Positions 42,740 through 54,606 of a stretch of DNA of 64,000 nucleotides are shown piece after piece. This DNA is from Ostrinia nubilalis (Eukaryota > Arthropoda > Insecta > Lepidoptera > Crambidae). Position 1 is the stretch's first letter. The number at the start of each line of letters is the position of its first letter. The notes beneath the pieces were generated by a model, which searched no databases, had not been told where the DNA came from, and saw only the letters and a program-made list of their open reading frames with translations. The stretch is from contig NC_087117.1 in the NCBI RefSeq assembly GCF_963855985.1, positions 2,553,001 to 2,617,000 of the forward strand, given 5' to 3'. The position numbers and the translations under genes were made by a program.

Positions 42740-45400
42740 CAGCTATGCGCCCTGAATTTTAAGTACCGAACAGTTAACGCCTGGAGAAATTAAATAAACT
42801 TAAGCCTTTATGCAGCCTCTGCATAGTAAAGTTACAACTATTGACCTGGTAGTCTTTTAAATAAGGTATACATTCATAGACGCTTGGCGGGTACCACAAA
42901 GTACTGAATACTAAAATAAGTATTTGTCTGCTATACATACCTATAGTACACTGACAGACTCATGCAAATGTTCTGACGGCAATTGATTCGCACAGAAAGA
43001 GTCGCGACATTCGCGCCCTTACCTATTGGACGACTTCATTCTGGGGTAACTCAGGACCCATCCTTGCTTCGGGGTCAGATATAACCCATGCCCCTATTGT
43101 AATAAAAGCACACAAGTCTGGATAATAAACACAATGAAGTCGGTCCTTACCTATATAAAATAAATAAACAAAATAATAACAGTCTTACAAACTAGTAACA
43201 GTAAAAGGTGAACTCCATAAATACAAAATGGCCTAACCGAGTCTCGGTTACCAAAAACATACAGATCCAGTCACGTAACGTTACAAATCCTAAAGCATTG
43301 GCTCTTCTCATGTTATAACACTACAATTCATGATTTGCGTGAGGCAAAGACAATAACCAAAAGTATAAAGCTTATCTGAGCTTAAAACAAATTGGGCACG
43401 CTGCATGGTAACGCATTTCGCAATTGAATTTCACTGTACAACGAAAACAGTGACTTTAGTAAACCGTACTTACTAAATATATATTAAACTGCGTAGGTTT
43501 ACATACTACAATTTGTTATTTTCTCATTTATACAAGCCATTACATTCGTTGGAGAAAAGATTGCATACCAAAAGTCACACAAGTCTTCAATCTCTTAACT
43601 GAACTTTCCGTGTGCCCTATTATAGTGTCAATGACTACGTCTTGTCTACTTAATTTAAGTAAATAAATAAATAATTTATTATTAATGTCATATGACACCA
43701 TGTCATATTGTTAATTCGACCTTTTGTGCACCTCTGTGGTTCAATAAAAATTGTCGTATGAATATGAACGACTTTTACGAGGAGTTAAAGGGAATAAATC
43801 AAAACCTTCAGTCCAAGAAAGTAATTTAACTCTGATTTTTCCAATTATCACTGTGACCTTAGGGTCACACAGAAGTACCTACATAAACATGGTTGGAATT
43901 AATTTTGGATAATGTGCCGCACTCTTAAGCTCTTTGCTTGGGGCCGAAAGTCCTTCGCCTACCTACATAGTACAATTTACAAAATTCGTATTTGATGTGA
44001 TTTAAATCCATCAATTATTATACTGTAACGAAGGTAGTCACAAGCATAATGTTGTGGCACACACAACTGTTTACGAGTTAACTTGTTTTAAGTACAACAG
44101 CCTCGTGAAATATTCTAATACCTACCCGACTCGCTAGGTCAATAAAGTAATTTGTCTCTGCTAACTATTGTCACAAAAATTAGTACTTACCTACCTACTG
44201 GCAACTTAGGTATGTACACTTCAATGAATCATGAGTGACATTGGCGATGATATAAAACTTAGTGTTACACAAACATCATTACATAAATATTTTTACATAA
44301 ATATTATTACATCGTGCAAATGAGCGATCGTCCAACGGCATTCAGGGTGATGAAAATAAATCATTCGAAATTAAATCCGATGCCCACCCTAAGGGCCTTG
44401 ATGAAACCTGATAAGGTTTAGATCGGCTACGAAACTATCATTTAATTCTAGCTGTGCTTGCGACTTCGTTTGCATAACTTTTCCCGCTTTCGCAACATTC
44501 TTATTGATGCTCCGCTACTATTGGTGGTAGAATGATGTTATTATGATTTTATACATAGAATTCGTGGTTAAAGGACTCCAACACAAATATAGTTTTTGTG
44601 TTGACGCAAACAAACTCTTGTTCAGCCCTATAACATTATTATCATAATTGTAATTACAATAATACATAATTACATATTAAGATTGCTCTGAATTAAGCTG
44701 GTTGACTAACCGTCAATAAGCTGATCTAGCTGACAAGTTATCACTGTTAGTCCTAAAGATAATGGTCGCACAGTCTTACCACAGCACCGACGTTTGTAAA
44801 CCGCAAAGTTTACTAAGTTTGTACTAGGAAAGTCTGTATTATTATAAATTTTATCAATTCCGACTCAAACTTCGCTATCCCTAGCGAACAGCGATAACGC
44901 GGAATACTCAGGCAATACAAAAGTATCGTACCTATACATAGCTGGCTAGCTATTGTCACCTATTCATTACACCGTCCACCTAGGCTACGGTCCTGTAAAG
45001 GTTTATAAATATTAAAATCGGAGCTGATACCTAAATGTGGGAAATGTTGGAGATCATCAAACGCCCGCTATCGGCAAGCGACCTTAACTGTACCAGTGAA
45101 TATTCTTATCCATACCTAATAATTATTCACTCCTACCGAAGCTTAGTAAATTCATCCAACGGTCTGATACTGTGAGTGAGGGTGGACGTAGCTTTTGCGC
45201 CTTTTACATGACGTAAAGTAACCGATAGTTCATTATTACATAGTTGTTAATAAACGATGCATTAGACGTGAATTTACGGAGATGCAGATGCAGGTTGCGT
45301 TCTGTAAAATATTATAATGTACCTACACACAGTACATTACCACTCAGTAGACAGATAAGCTAAAGTTCTAACTAATTCATAACATTTCTCACTGATCAAT
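42740..45400. other. noncoding interior of the hAT-like element
   Basis: I see no gene, no long open frame and no transposase. Composition is AT-rich without clear repeats. Confidence 0.5.
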
Positions 45401-46230
45401 GTCTTATTCTTAAATTGATCACATTGGCGATTACACAGCGCCACCAGGAGATAATAGACACGTCTCTCATTATAAAGGCTTCGAATAACGGTACAGTACT
45501 GTTTAATAGCGACGTTTTACCTGAAAATAAAACGTTTATTAAACATACTTACCTTATTCGAAGCCTACTTTTTAAATCTACCTGGTGTCATAAAACACAA
45601 TGGCGAGAATATCGAAACCTAGTTTCGAGCTACCGTTGGTGGCGCTAGTGTCGTTAATTGAGGCGTGCTTAGGCGGTGGGGGACCGGAGCGGAAGTCACG
45701 TGGGCAGATTATACGTCAAAACTAGTACTCAAACAGGAAAAGACAGACACTACTCTCATTATAAAGGCTTCGAATAAGGTAAGTATGTTTAATAAACGTT
45801 TTATTTTCAGGTAAAACGTCGCTATTATTTAATTTCAAATTGCATTATTAATACTACGGTTGTATCTTTTCAAAGAAAATTGTATTTTAAAGTCATAATA
45901 CGTGGATTAGTCCGCACTAGTCGCGTCAAATATGGTAAATTACTACGTACTAGGTGGAATAGGTATTTGGATCAAGTATTAATAAATACACCTAGTATCA
46001 AATTTACCTAGTATAACCCATCTCTACAAAAAAACAAACAGGACTGGAGACTGACAGTTTACTTTTTAACTTTTTGTGCGTTTCGTTTAACACCTTTTGC
46101 GCGGTAGTTTTAAATAGGTTGACTGTAAAATATTTTTTAAATGAAAATGTCAGTGTAAGTATCTGCCAAATTCGCTAGGAAAAGGAAAGTTTTCTTGAAA
46201 GATTTTTCAGTTTATTTATTTTAAAAGTGC

Positions 46231-49200
46231 ATGATGACTACAGACAAGAAGAAAGATCCGAATTGTGGAGATCTTATTCGACCACAACCTAATATTACAG
46301 TAAATAAAGGTAAGTTAAGAAGATACCTACCCAATCAAAAAAAACTGTGAAAAGAATCGGTGGTGGTTCAGGCGCGAAAATAGTAAGCCTAGTAGACGCA
46401 GCAGACCTCGTCAGAGTAAATATATTCTTTGACGCAGACCAACGAATTTTAGTTGGCCGACAGTTTGGTCGGGCTGTTAATCAGTATGGAGATGTATGAA
46501 AGTGCGCACATTACCAGGCCTCCGTCACTCGCCTATGCCGGCCGAGGTATTTACCTACAGCGCGCGACAACTTCAAGTTGCAAATCAGTCATGGCCGCCA
46601 CGCGCCTGTGTACACACGCGTACCTATACTCGCTCAGTCGATCATCGTCGCAATCAAGGTTTATTGTTCCAACTGCACTGTTATTCGTCTTTATAATGGA
46701 AAATCGTATATTTAGAAATAATAATTAACTGTAGTAATTTAAATAATTAAAAATGTCAGCATTTTTTTTAAATAATTTTGAAATACTTATGGCAAAAAGC
46801 TATAGCAAAAACATTATTTTAGCTAATAAAACATTAACTTTACTTCACCGTGTCTATTTTCCGACACTACACCTTTTAAAACTGTTTGTCCAATTTCGAA
46901 TTATCGCAACACTGAAGTTTATTAATAGGTACTTTGGAGATGGTACGAAATACAAACACCACTAGATTAACGTTTACTAATCGTAAATACAATAATTGCT
47001 TCTTAAAATTAAGTTTTGATTTATTTTACTTTGCTTAAACAACCCTGACGCTTGAGCTGCGAGGTCGATCAATTCTGATCACAAAAAAATTGCGCTCTTG
47101 TGAGCGTAGTAGTAAGGTGCGATTTCGAATGCACCAGGTTCGTTGGAAATTTTGATTATTATTATTACCGTTAAAATGTCCGCATCTGATCCTGATCAAG
47201 GGAGTGCAATTTCTGTTGCTACTATTATGTATTCTGTGACATTACCTATTATTACCGATTTGGTATCGGCCGACTCTCATACAAATTACAATCGGGCCCA
47301 ACTATCGGCCAACTAAAAGTCGGTAGTCTGCGCCTACAAAATTTCGTATTTAAATTAGAATTTTGATTTTATAACAGAAATTGCCGAAGAAATCGGACGC
47401 AACTACCGCACCTTACCGATATTTGAAAAAGGCTTATTCGAGTACACGTATATCAAACATTACTCGCTTCAGAAGAATGAGTATTTGAAGTGCCACTGGG
47501 CGAAATATAAAAGGAATTTTGAGGAACGCGTCTTTGCGCCCTTTCAGTTTCTTGATATACGGTTAGTGGTTTAAATCCTGCATATACAGTAGAATCCCGA
47601 TTATCCGGATCAATTAAAACCAGAGGTGTTCCGGATAATCGAAAATCCGGATAATCGATTTCAAAGTAAAATCAAACAATAATTAACTTTTTACAATAGA
47701 AAAGGTTTTCAATACATCATTTTAGAGTCTAAAAATCTAAATTTTAGACCATTGGTCATCCATTTCGTTTAACAATGAACTAAGATGACGTCCGTACCAT
47801 GTTACGGTGGCGGCGCCTTCCGTTTGTATGGGTCCAGATCCTAAATCGCTAATTAGAAACCGTGAAGGATGAGTCCGGATAATCGGATATCCGGATAATC
47901 GAAGTCCGGATAATCGAGATTCTACTGTACGGGAGACGAAAAGAGGATTGGTTGATTCCTCCTACAACCTGCTGATCGAGTTAACTGCGCATCTCGCTGA
48001 AATGTGACTCTTCCTTGCACCCGGGTGGGTCATAGAGGAATTAACGACTAATTCCTCTATGGGGTGGGTGCAGCATACTTCCCCTCCCCGCATTCGCCCC
48101 GTCCGTAACAGAACGTCGATGTGACGTCACGGCTGCCAGGTGCGCAGTTAACTTGATCGGGTTGTTGTAACTATACCTAATTAAATAGCCACAAAGCACA
48201 CATGAACTCAGGTACAAATTCCCAGGGCCGGATTAACCATCTCGGGGCCCCTAGGCACAGCTCGTTTCGGGCCCTCCCACAAAACCGCAATTTGGAAATT
48301 TTTACTGTCTACCTTACGAAATAGAATAAAGGTACCATCATCATCAACAACAGACTTCAGTCATCACATTGCAAAGGTATACCTACGCCTTCCTTCAAGT
48401 GAAAAGACTTTCGCCACTATCTGGTAGGTACAGCACGAAGTATCGGAGTCATTTAAAAATGAAACAAAGAATAGGAAAATCTTGCATATCTATACTAATT
48501 ATTATAAATGCGAAAGTAACTCTGTCTGTCTGTCTCTCTTTCACGCCTAAACCACTGAACCGATTTTGATTAAATTTGGCATAGAGATAGTTTGAGTCGC
48601 GCGCGCGCGATAAAGTTTTTCTGTGACAGACAAAATTCCACGCGGGCGAAGCCGCGGGCGGAAAGCTAATATTTTTATAAAACTAACATAAACATTAAAA
48701 AATAAAAATGTACATAAAGTCATGTAAACCAAAGCAGTAATGCCAACTAGGCCAGTAGAATAATAAGGCTGAGTTGCACCATCTTATTTTTACTTTGACA
48801 AACGTCAAAAATCTGTCAAATTCCATACAAAAATTTTGGAATTGTTACGCTTAAAATAAGGTGGTGCAACTCAGCCTTAAACATGAAAATCAATCAAATC
48901 GGAAATAATTCCTACAAAAGTTTTTCTTGTTTTAACTAGCTTTTGCCCGCGGCTTCACCCGCGTGAAATTTCATTTGTCACAGATCGTCATAAATTATAG
49001 CCTATAATGTTATTCTGGGTTATAAACAATAATACTGTAAAGTTTCATAAAAATCTGTTCAGTAGTTTTTGCGTGGAAGAGTAACAAACATTCAGACATC
49101 CAAACTTTCGCATTTATAATATCATAAATTATAGCCTATAATGTTATTCTGGGTTATAAACAATAATACTGTAAAGTTTCATAAAAATCTGTTCAGTAGT

Positions 49201-52200
49201 TTTTGCGTGGAAGAGTAACAAACATTCAGACATCCAAACTTTCGCATTTATAATATTAGTAGACTGGTTTCATTTCTTGCTCTTTAAGACTATCCTAGGT
49301 TTTCGACTTCGACGGAGTTGTGCTTAAGTGGTGGGGGCCCCCGAAAGGGGGTGCAGTAGGGTGCAAGGAAGAGGGGCAGCCATAGTAGATAACACAGAGT
49401 CGTTCAGAAGAGTGCAGAGAAGATGTGCAGCAACCGTAGTTAAGGATGAAGGAGGAACAAGGATAGGTAAATCCAACTCGTGAGGCATAACAGGGATACG
49501 CTGGTTAAGGCGGCCCTTTTCAAGGTTTGGGACCCTGCGGGTATAAATTTTCTACTTTGTCGAAGATAAGCACGAGAACAGTTTGTCCAAAACATATATG
49601 TATTTGTCTTATTAAATGCAGGATTGAATGTCCTTCAACCGTCATGAAGATCAGTTTTCGATACAGTAAGTCCTTTACGCGGTATAACAGTAAAACCGCA
49701 AAAATGGCCCTTTCGAGGGGCCCCACCACTTAAGCACAACTCCGCCGAAGTCGAAAACCTAGGATAGTATTAATGGGCAACAAATGAAGCCATTAAAACA
49801 ATAAAATCTTTTGTAGGAATTATTTCCGATTTAAAATCTAATTCTATGGCCTAAACGTTACGAAAATAAATTAACTTCCACAATATCGAAATATTATGAA
49901 TGTGTAAACCAAAATAAGGCGAAGTTTTGAGGTGGTTTGAGTTTTATTGCATAAAAATAATCTTTAACGTATGTTTTTTTTTTATTTTTTTAATCGGGAG
50001 TGCTGGGCCCCTGGTCATAGTGGGCCCCTAGGCACTGGCCTAAAGTGCCTTATGGATAATACGGCACTGCAAATTCCAACCGGTCGATCTGGAAATAATT
50101 GGGGGAGAACTATGTTCATTGTTTAGCAGTGAATCTCTTCAAGATTTGAAAAGGACAGTACTAACAAAGAATATAAGGGATCTTGAGGGGTTGTAATGTA
50201 TATTATACGAGTACATACGTAGCAAAAAAAGCTTCTAAACGGTCGATCTGGACATCATTGGGGGAGGCCTATGTTCATTGTTTAGCAGTGAATCTGTTCA
50301 AGATTTGAAAAGGACAGTACTAACAAAGAATATCAGGGATCTTGAGGGGATGTAATTCTTCCTACTTACTGTACGATGTACGGAGATGTAGCTATAGTTT
50401 TTTTTTTCCTATAAAATGGACAACACGCATAAGTTGTAATATTAAGTTAAATTATGATTTAATTTAAAGTTTAGATCACATACATTACACTAGTCTTTAT
50501 TTCACCTCAATCCATCCAGTATTACCGAAGATAGAGCCTCGAGAAGTTTACGGACCTTTTTAAATTTTCAAAAATTTTCAATATTCGCGCGCGTCACAAC
50601 ATGATTTTTCAGCCCCCGCACGTTAACCCATTTACCACTTTTTGTCTTTTTCCAAATAAAATAAAATTTTACCCAACTGACAACTGTCGTTAGTTGTCAT
50701 CGTTCAATCACATTTCAAACCCAAAAGTAACCATTATTATGCCACCTATTGCCAATTTTGTGCACTATTAAGCCATTTTTACATTTATTTATGCGCTATA
50801 GATGCTAAGAGCGGATTATACGAAACTCCACCCCTAATGGAGTAAAACAAGGTCCACGCGTACGAAGTCGCGGATGCAAAAGTTTGGATGTCTGGATGTT
50901 TAAAGTAAAGTAAAGTCATGTTTATTTCTCACCAACATAACAGATAAATATTATGATATTTATAATAACAAACAATTAGGAAAATTAAAAAGTAAGAATA
51001 TTAGAGACGTTGGTGGGTTGATACCTGAACTAGGAAGATTCCTGTGTCTCAGGTTTGTTACTCTTTCACGCAAAAAGTACACAACAGATTTTGTTGAAAC
51101 TGTACAATATTATTGTTTGTAATCCAGATTACCATATAGGCTATAATTTATGCCGATCTGTGACACTGAATTTCACGCGGGTGAAGCCGCAGACATAAGC
51201 TAGTCGTGAAATAAATAGGAAAGTTTAAGGATCTGAAACGTGGTCGCTTACTATGGGCCTCATAAGAAGGCTCAAGGTCACCCAAAGGGCGATGGAGCGG
51301 GCTATGCTCGGAGTTTCCCTGCGTGATCGAATCAGAAATGAGGAGATCCGCAGTCTCCTGACCAACCTGACTCCAAAGTGACCGACATAGCACGCAGAAT
51401 TGCTAAAATCAAGTGGCAGTGGGCGGCACATAGCTCGTAGAGACGATGGCCATTGGGGCAGAAAATTTCTTGAGTGGCGTGGCGACCACGGGCTGGAAGA
51501 CGTAGCGTGGATAGGCCTCCTACTAGGTGGACCGACGATCTGGTAAAGGTCGCGGGAAGAACCTGAATGCGGGCAGCGCAGGACTGTTCATTGTGAAAAA
51601 CCTATGGAAAACCCAAAGGGCTCTCGCCTTTGTCCAGCAGTGGACGTCATTTGGAGACGAAATAGGAAAGAATGTAACTATCAAAACTTTCTCTAATGCA
51701 GCATTTTTCCAATTTCTCAACGAGCGGCAATCACACTTAACTAGGTAACTAACAGACTAACAGAGAGCATAGCGAAATCTATTTAAACACCAATTTTCAA
51801 AACTCCCAGAACACTTTCCAGGTAACCACGTTAATTTGTACCAAACGACTGGACTATAATTTAACTGAAATAAAAATTTGGGTACCTACATCTTCTCAAA
51901 AACAAAAAAAACTGATGCTAAAAGGGTTAAGTGACATTTTGACATTTGTAGAGGGGCTTGTAGAAGGGGAGGCTATGGTGCTGAATGTGGATTAACTCGA
52001 GTGTCATAGTAACATTAGGTTGCTAAGCTTGATCAGATGATAAAAAGAAAAATATTTTATTCAATGTATAGTCTGGTCATAAGTTCTGTCATATGATAAT
52101 AACTTTTGAATATTGAATGAAAGTCTCAAAAACATTTTTTACTGAATTAGAAATAGAAAGAAAAAATGTGCGATAGTTTGAATTTTATTGTATGAGTGGA

Positions 52201-54046
52201 CGCATAATGAAGTCCGAACTGCAGTTGCCACACTGCATTGGTGCGGCTACGCGCCAAAGCACCATTTTAGTCGCGCTGAAAAATTTTAGTTCATCTTTTC
52301 ATTAAATGATAGGTGTCTATGACAGACAGCTACACATCACTATCGGTCGATCTAATTCGGTCCGCGCGCGCGTTCACTCTTCCATTCACTGTATCCCCCT
52401 CTCGCCTATCCGCCACCGAACCGGCTTGACGTGCCGGCCGGCACGTTAACTCCAATTTCAATGTAATATTATTGTCTAAAGTACAATAAATTCTCAAAAG
52501 TAAATAATGTATTTCTAATGTTTGAATGTCATTGTCGGCCGTTTGGTGTAGTGGTTCGAAACGTACTACTATTCCGGAGATAGCGGGTTCGATTCCCACA
52601 CAGTACAAACATTTGTGTGCATGAACATATTTGTTTGTATTGGACTGGGTGTTTTCTATGTATAAATGTATGTATTTACAAAAAAAAGTATTTAAGTATG
52701 CAGTTTATATCCGTTGTCTAGTACCCATAGTACAAGCTTTGCTTAGTTTGGGACTAGAAGCGCAGTGTAAAATGTCCAAGAATATTAATTTATATTTATT
52801 AATTAGTTCTGCGTGAACACAGTGAACAATAGGTACAATGAAGTTTTAATTGTAAAAAATCAAAAATAAAAGTAGTTACCCTCTCACGGATAGGGAGACC
52901 TAGTAGTAGTAGCGTTAAAAGCAGTGAAGGCGAGAAGTTCTCGCCTTCACTGCTTTTAACGATTCTCGCCGAGAACCCAAAGAATCCTATGTTTTATAAC
53001 TGTTTGCCCTGGAGGTAGTCTACAGCAGAAACAGGGTGAAATTAAAACCAGACATCGTTCAGATGTGCGTTCAAATTCAAAAGACCAGAGATTTTAAAAA
53101 AATCCACGTTTTGTTTAAACGGTAAGCGAAAAAAAAGTGACTTGAAAATGAAATACAGAATAATAAGGTATGGTAAATGACAAGTTTTTATCAATGAAGA
53201 AGCAGAAGTTCAATTTCATAATATGTCCTCCATCTAGGCTAGTTTCCGTCGTCACTCAAGGTTTGACTGCGTCTCAAATTTGGGCTTAATTGAGGTATTT
53301 TTTGGGTGAGAGGCATAAGAACTAATGCCGTTTTATATCAAAAATTCATACTTAGAGGTACTCAACTAGGTACAAAGTATTTCCTTGTATGTTAGTCTGC
53401 CACACTTTAGTAAGTCCCAAAATCCCCGCTTCGGCTCCCCTACTAACCATTCTAACCATTGTACACAGATAATATCTTACATGCAGCTTTTCATGTTACT
53501 ACGTCACATTTTCAAAATCCGCGCGGAAAATCGCTCCAAGCGGAAGAGCGCACTTTGAGCTTGAATATTTCAGTCATTTTTAAAGATATCAAAAAAGTAA
53601 AAATACAGTATTCATCCTAATTTTTTGTAGTTTTTTTTTGCATCTTCAACAAAAATTGTGCGCCATGTCCATTATACAAACTTACTTTTGTGTCCATACT
53701 TACTGAAGGCGTTCTTGTGATAGCTGATTTCTTCTCCAGGGACTACCACTTCTACAACTGCAAGAATCGCCTCATACCAGCGCTGTCTATCCATACAAAG
53801 ACTGAATTCCGTCGCACTCTGAAACCGGGTCCGGGCGTCGACCGGCTTGGCCAAATGCCGATACCCCAAGAGCTGCACATGAAACGCGGCGAAAAAAAAA
53901 TAGAGAAGAAAAAAAGGAGGTCGTCGGCGAAAGGGAAGGGAGATGATAAGAAAGAGAAGGATGATGGTAAGAAGGAGAAGGAAGATGAAAAAAAAGAAAA
54001 GGATGATGACAAGAAAGAGAAGGCTGACGATAAGAAACCCAAATAA
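46231..54046 (+). CDS. unrecognised small basic protein, paralogue 3, three exons, 189 aa
   Basis: Exons 46231-46309, 47378-47561 and 53740-54046, 79+184+307 = 570 nt, same phases as paralogues 1 and 2 and the same 184-nt middle exon. Signatures: GRNYRTLPIFEKGLFEY, IKHYSLQKNEYLKCHW and FAPFQF in exon 2; DYHFYNCKNR and LKPGPGVDRLGQMPIPQELH in exon 3. The C-terminal 45 residues are an almost pure Lys/Asp/Glu tail with repeats of DDKKEK, much longer than in the paralogues. The start MMTTDKKKDP could be either of two adjacent ATGs. AATAAA at 54288-54293. Intron 2 is 6.2 kb and consists mostly of transposons. I do not recognise a function. Confidence 0.8.
46437..47335. mobile_element. CGGCCGATAGTTGG MITE split by a 735-bp insertion
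   Basis: The left half ends GTGCGCACATTACC at 46515; the right half resumes with ATTACCGATTTGG at 47251. The inserted 46516-47250 is flanked by ATTACC on both sides. The insert has no clear inverted ends and no convincing coding frame. All lies in intron 1 of paralogue 3. Confidence 0.75.
47587..47927. mobile_element. pogo/Tigger-type MITE, 341 bp
   Basis: Ends CAGTAGAATCCCGATTATCC and its counterpart GATAATCGAGATTCTACTG, with TA on both sides (47585-47586 and 47928-47929) and repeated TCCGGATAATCG words inside. Confidence 0.9.
48223..50069. mobile_element. hAT-like element with nested insertions, 1847 bp
   Basis: Begins CAGGGCCGGATTAACC, ends with the reverse of CAGTGCCGTATTATCC, and the 8-bp word CAAATTCC flanks it (48215-48222 and 50070-50077). 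Inside are a reversed retroelement tail (48490-48668), a TAAGGCTGAGTTGCACCA foldback (about 48766-48881), a tandemly duplicated retroelement tail (48938-49260) and a large foldback with arms CTAGGTTTTCGACTTCG (49289-49768). Confidence 0.85.
50081..50360. repeat. two direct copies of a retroelement-derived block
   Basis: Blocks starting GGTCGATCTGG and containing GTTCATTGTTTAGCAGTGAA and AAAAGGACAGTACTAACAAA occur at about 50085-50205 and 50241-50360. Confidence 0.8.
50361..50875. other. intron sequence without recognisable features
   Basis: No exon or repeat family recognised; AT-rich. Confidence 0.4.
50876..51205 (-). mobile_element. retroelement tail interrupted by a 160-bp insertion
   Basis: Reverse copy of the 48938-49260 family. 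The tail breaks at about 50896 (GTTTGGATGTCTGGATGTTT) and resumes near 51056 (TGTTACTCTTTCACGCAAAA). The piece between is unrelated. Confidence 0.6.
51228..51660 (+). mobile_element. RTE-type LINE 3' fragment
   Basis: Decayed coding remnant: GSETWSLTMG-like start, RAMERAMLGVSLRDRIRNEE, later VDRRSGKGRGK and FVQQWTSFGDE, with frameshifts between. Confidence 0.8.
51700..52530. other. intron sequence without recognisable features
   Basis: No exon found. A GCGCGCGCG-containing patch lies near 52362. Confidence 0.4.
52534..52805 (+). mobile_element. tRNA-derived SINE
   Basis: Polymerase III boxes are visible: box A TTTGGTGTAGTGGTTCG and box B GGGTTCGATTCCC, 50 bp apart. A body with GGTGTTTTCTATGTATAAAT and CTTTGCTTAGTTTGGGACTA follows. 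The 5' part does not fold as a complete tRNA. Confidence 0.8.
52913..52961. repeat. 49-bp near-perfect palindrome
   Basis: Arms CGTTAAAAGCAGTGAAGGCG plus AGAA and their exact reverse complement are separated by a single G. It would form a 24-bp hairpin. It stands alone in intron 2 of paralogue 3. Confidence 0.9.
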
Positions 54047-54376
54047 GTAGGTCGAATCTATGAACTTTGGTCGTTATGGCCATTTGACCTTGACCTTAAC
54101 CATGACCATGTGCAAAAATGCATGATTTACAAAAATCTTGTCTAATTTACCAATTAGCTATTAATATTTAGTTATTTAATTTGTGTTAGTGTAGCTTATC
54201 TTTTTAAGAATTGTTTTGATTTGTTTTAGTTTTATTTTAAGCCTTTGTTGTTGTCTTACATTGTAATTTAGAGTTCCTATTTGAACCAATAAATTTTTTT
54301 TTTTTTAATTTTGTGAATTTTATTTATAAGTAAGGTGACTTACGATTAATAAAACAGTTGCGTTGCTATATTTTTT

Positions 54377-54382
54377 TTTATT
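54377..54382 (-). terminator. poly(A) signal AATAAA of zinc-finger exon A
   Basis: AATAAA on the minus strand about 225 bp after the stop of exon A. The plus-strand signal of paralogue 3 (54288-54293) lies 84 bp away, so the two transcripts converge or overlap slightly. Confidence 0.55.
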
Positions 54383-54606
54383 AACAAATAAATAAAAAAT
54401 AAATAAGTACAACTCCTGTCTTGTGCGTAGATATGAAAGTCCGCCACATCAAACATAGAGTTATAACTCTATGACATCAAAGTACCTATTCCTAAGTAGG
54501 TACCTACTACTACAATTTACAAAGTGCACTAGGTACAATCACAATTCCATAAGTATGCCAAAGAAAATCCGGTTTTGAATTTGCTGGCAAGAAAATTTAG
54601 GTATAA

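Larger units (their letters stand above)
40051..45777. repeat. inverted pair of about 180 bp inside the hAT-like element
   Basis: 40051-40232 (TTCGAAGCCTTTATAATGAG to CGATATTCTCGCCATTG) recurs in reverse at 45598-45777. Its outermost part recurs in reverse once more at about 45466-45512. These could be the ends of a further element nested in the hAT-like one; no target duplication was resolved. The interior has no coding frame of note. Confidence 0.65.
30939..46026. mobile_element. hAT-like element, about 6.4 kb, holding an LTR retrotransposon
   Basis: The ends are TAGAGATGAG and, at the right, the reverse of TAGAGATGGG. The 8-bp word CAAAAAAA occurs directly outside both ends (30931-30938 and 46027-46034). 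Subterminal regions on both sides share ACTAGGT words and ATACTTGATCCA. Without the LTR element (31358-40026 plus its 4-bp duplication) it is about 6.4 kb. I see no transposase, so it is probably non-autonomous. It starts 160 bp upstream of the ZAD-gene ATG and ends 204 bp upstream of the paralogue-3 ATG. Confidence 0.75.

Noticed and set aside
46453..46965. Short open frames in the 735-bp insertion
   Set aside because: No domain, no splice context, and they cross the MITE/insert boundary.
53752..54083. Serine/phenylalanine-rich frames on the minus strand
   Set aside because: Shadows of the lysine/aspartate-rich tail of paralogue 3.
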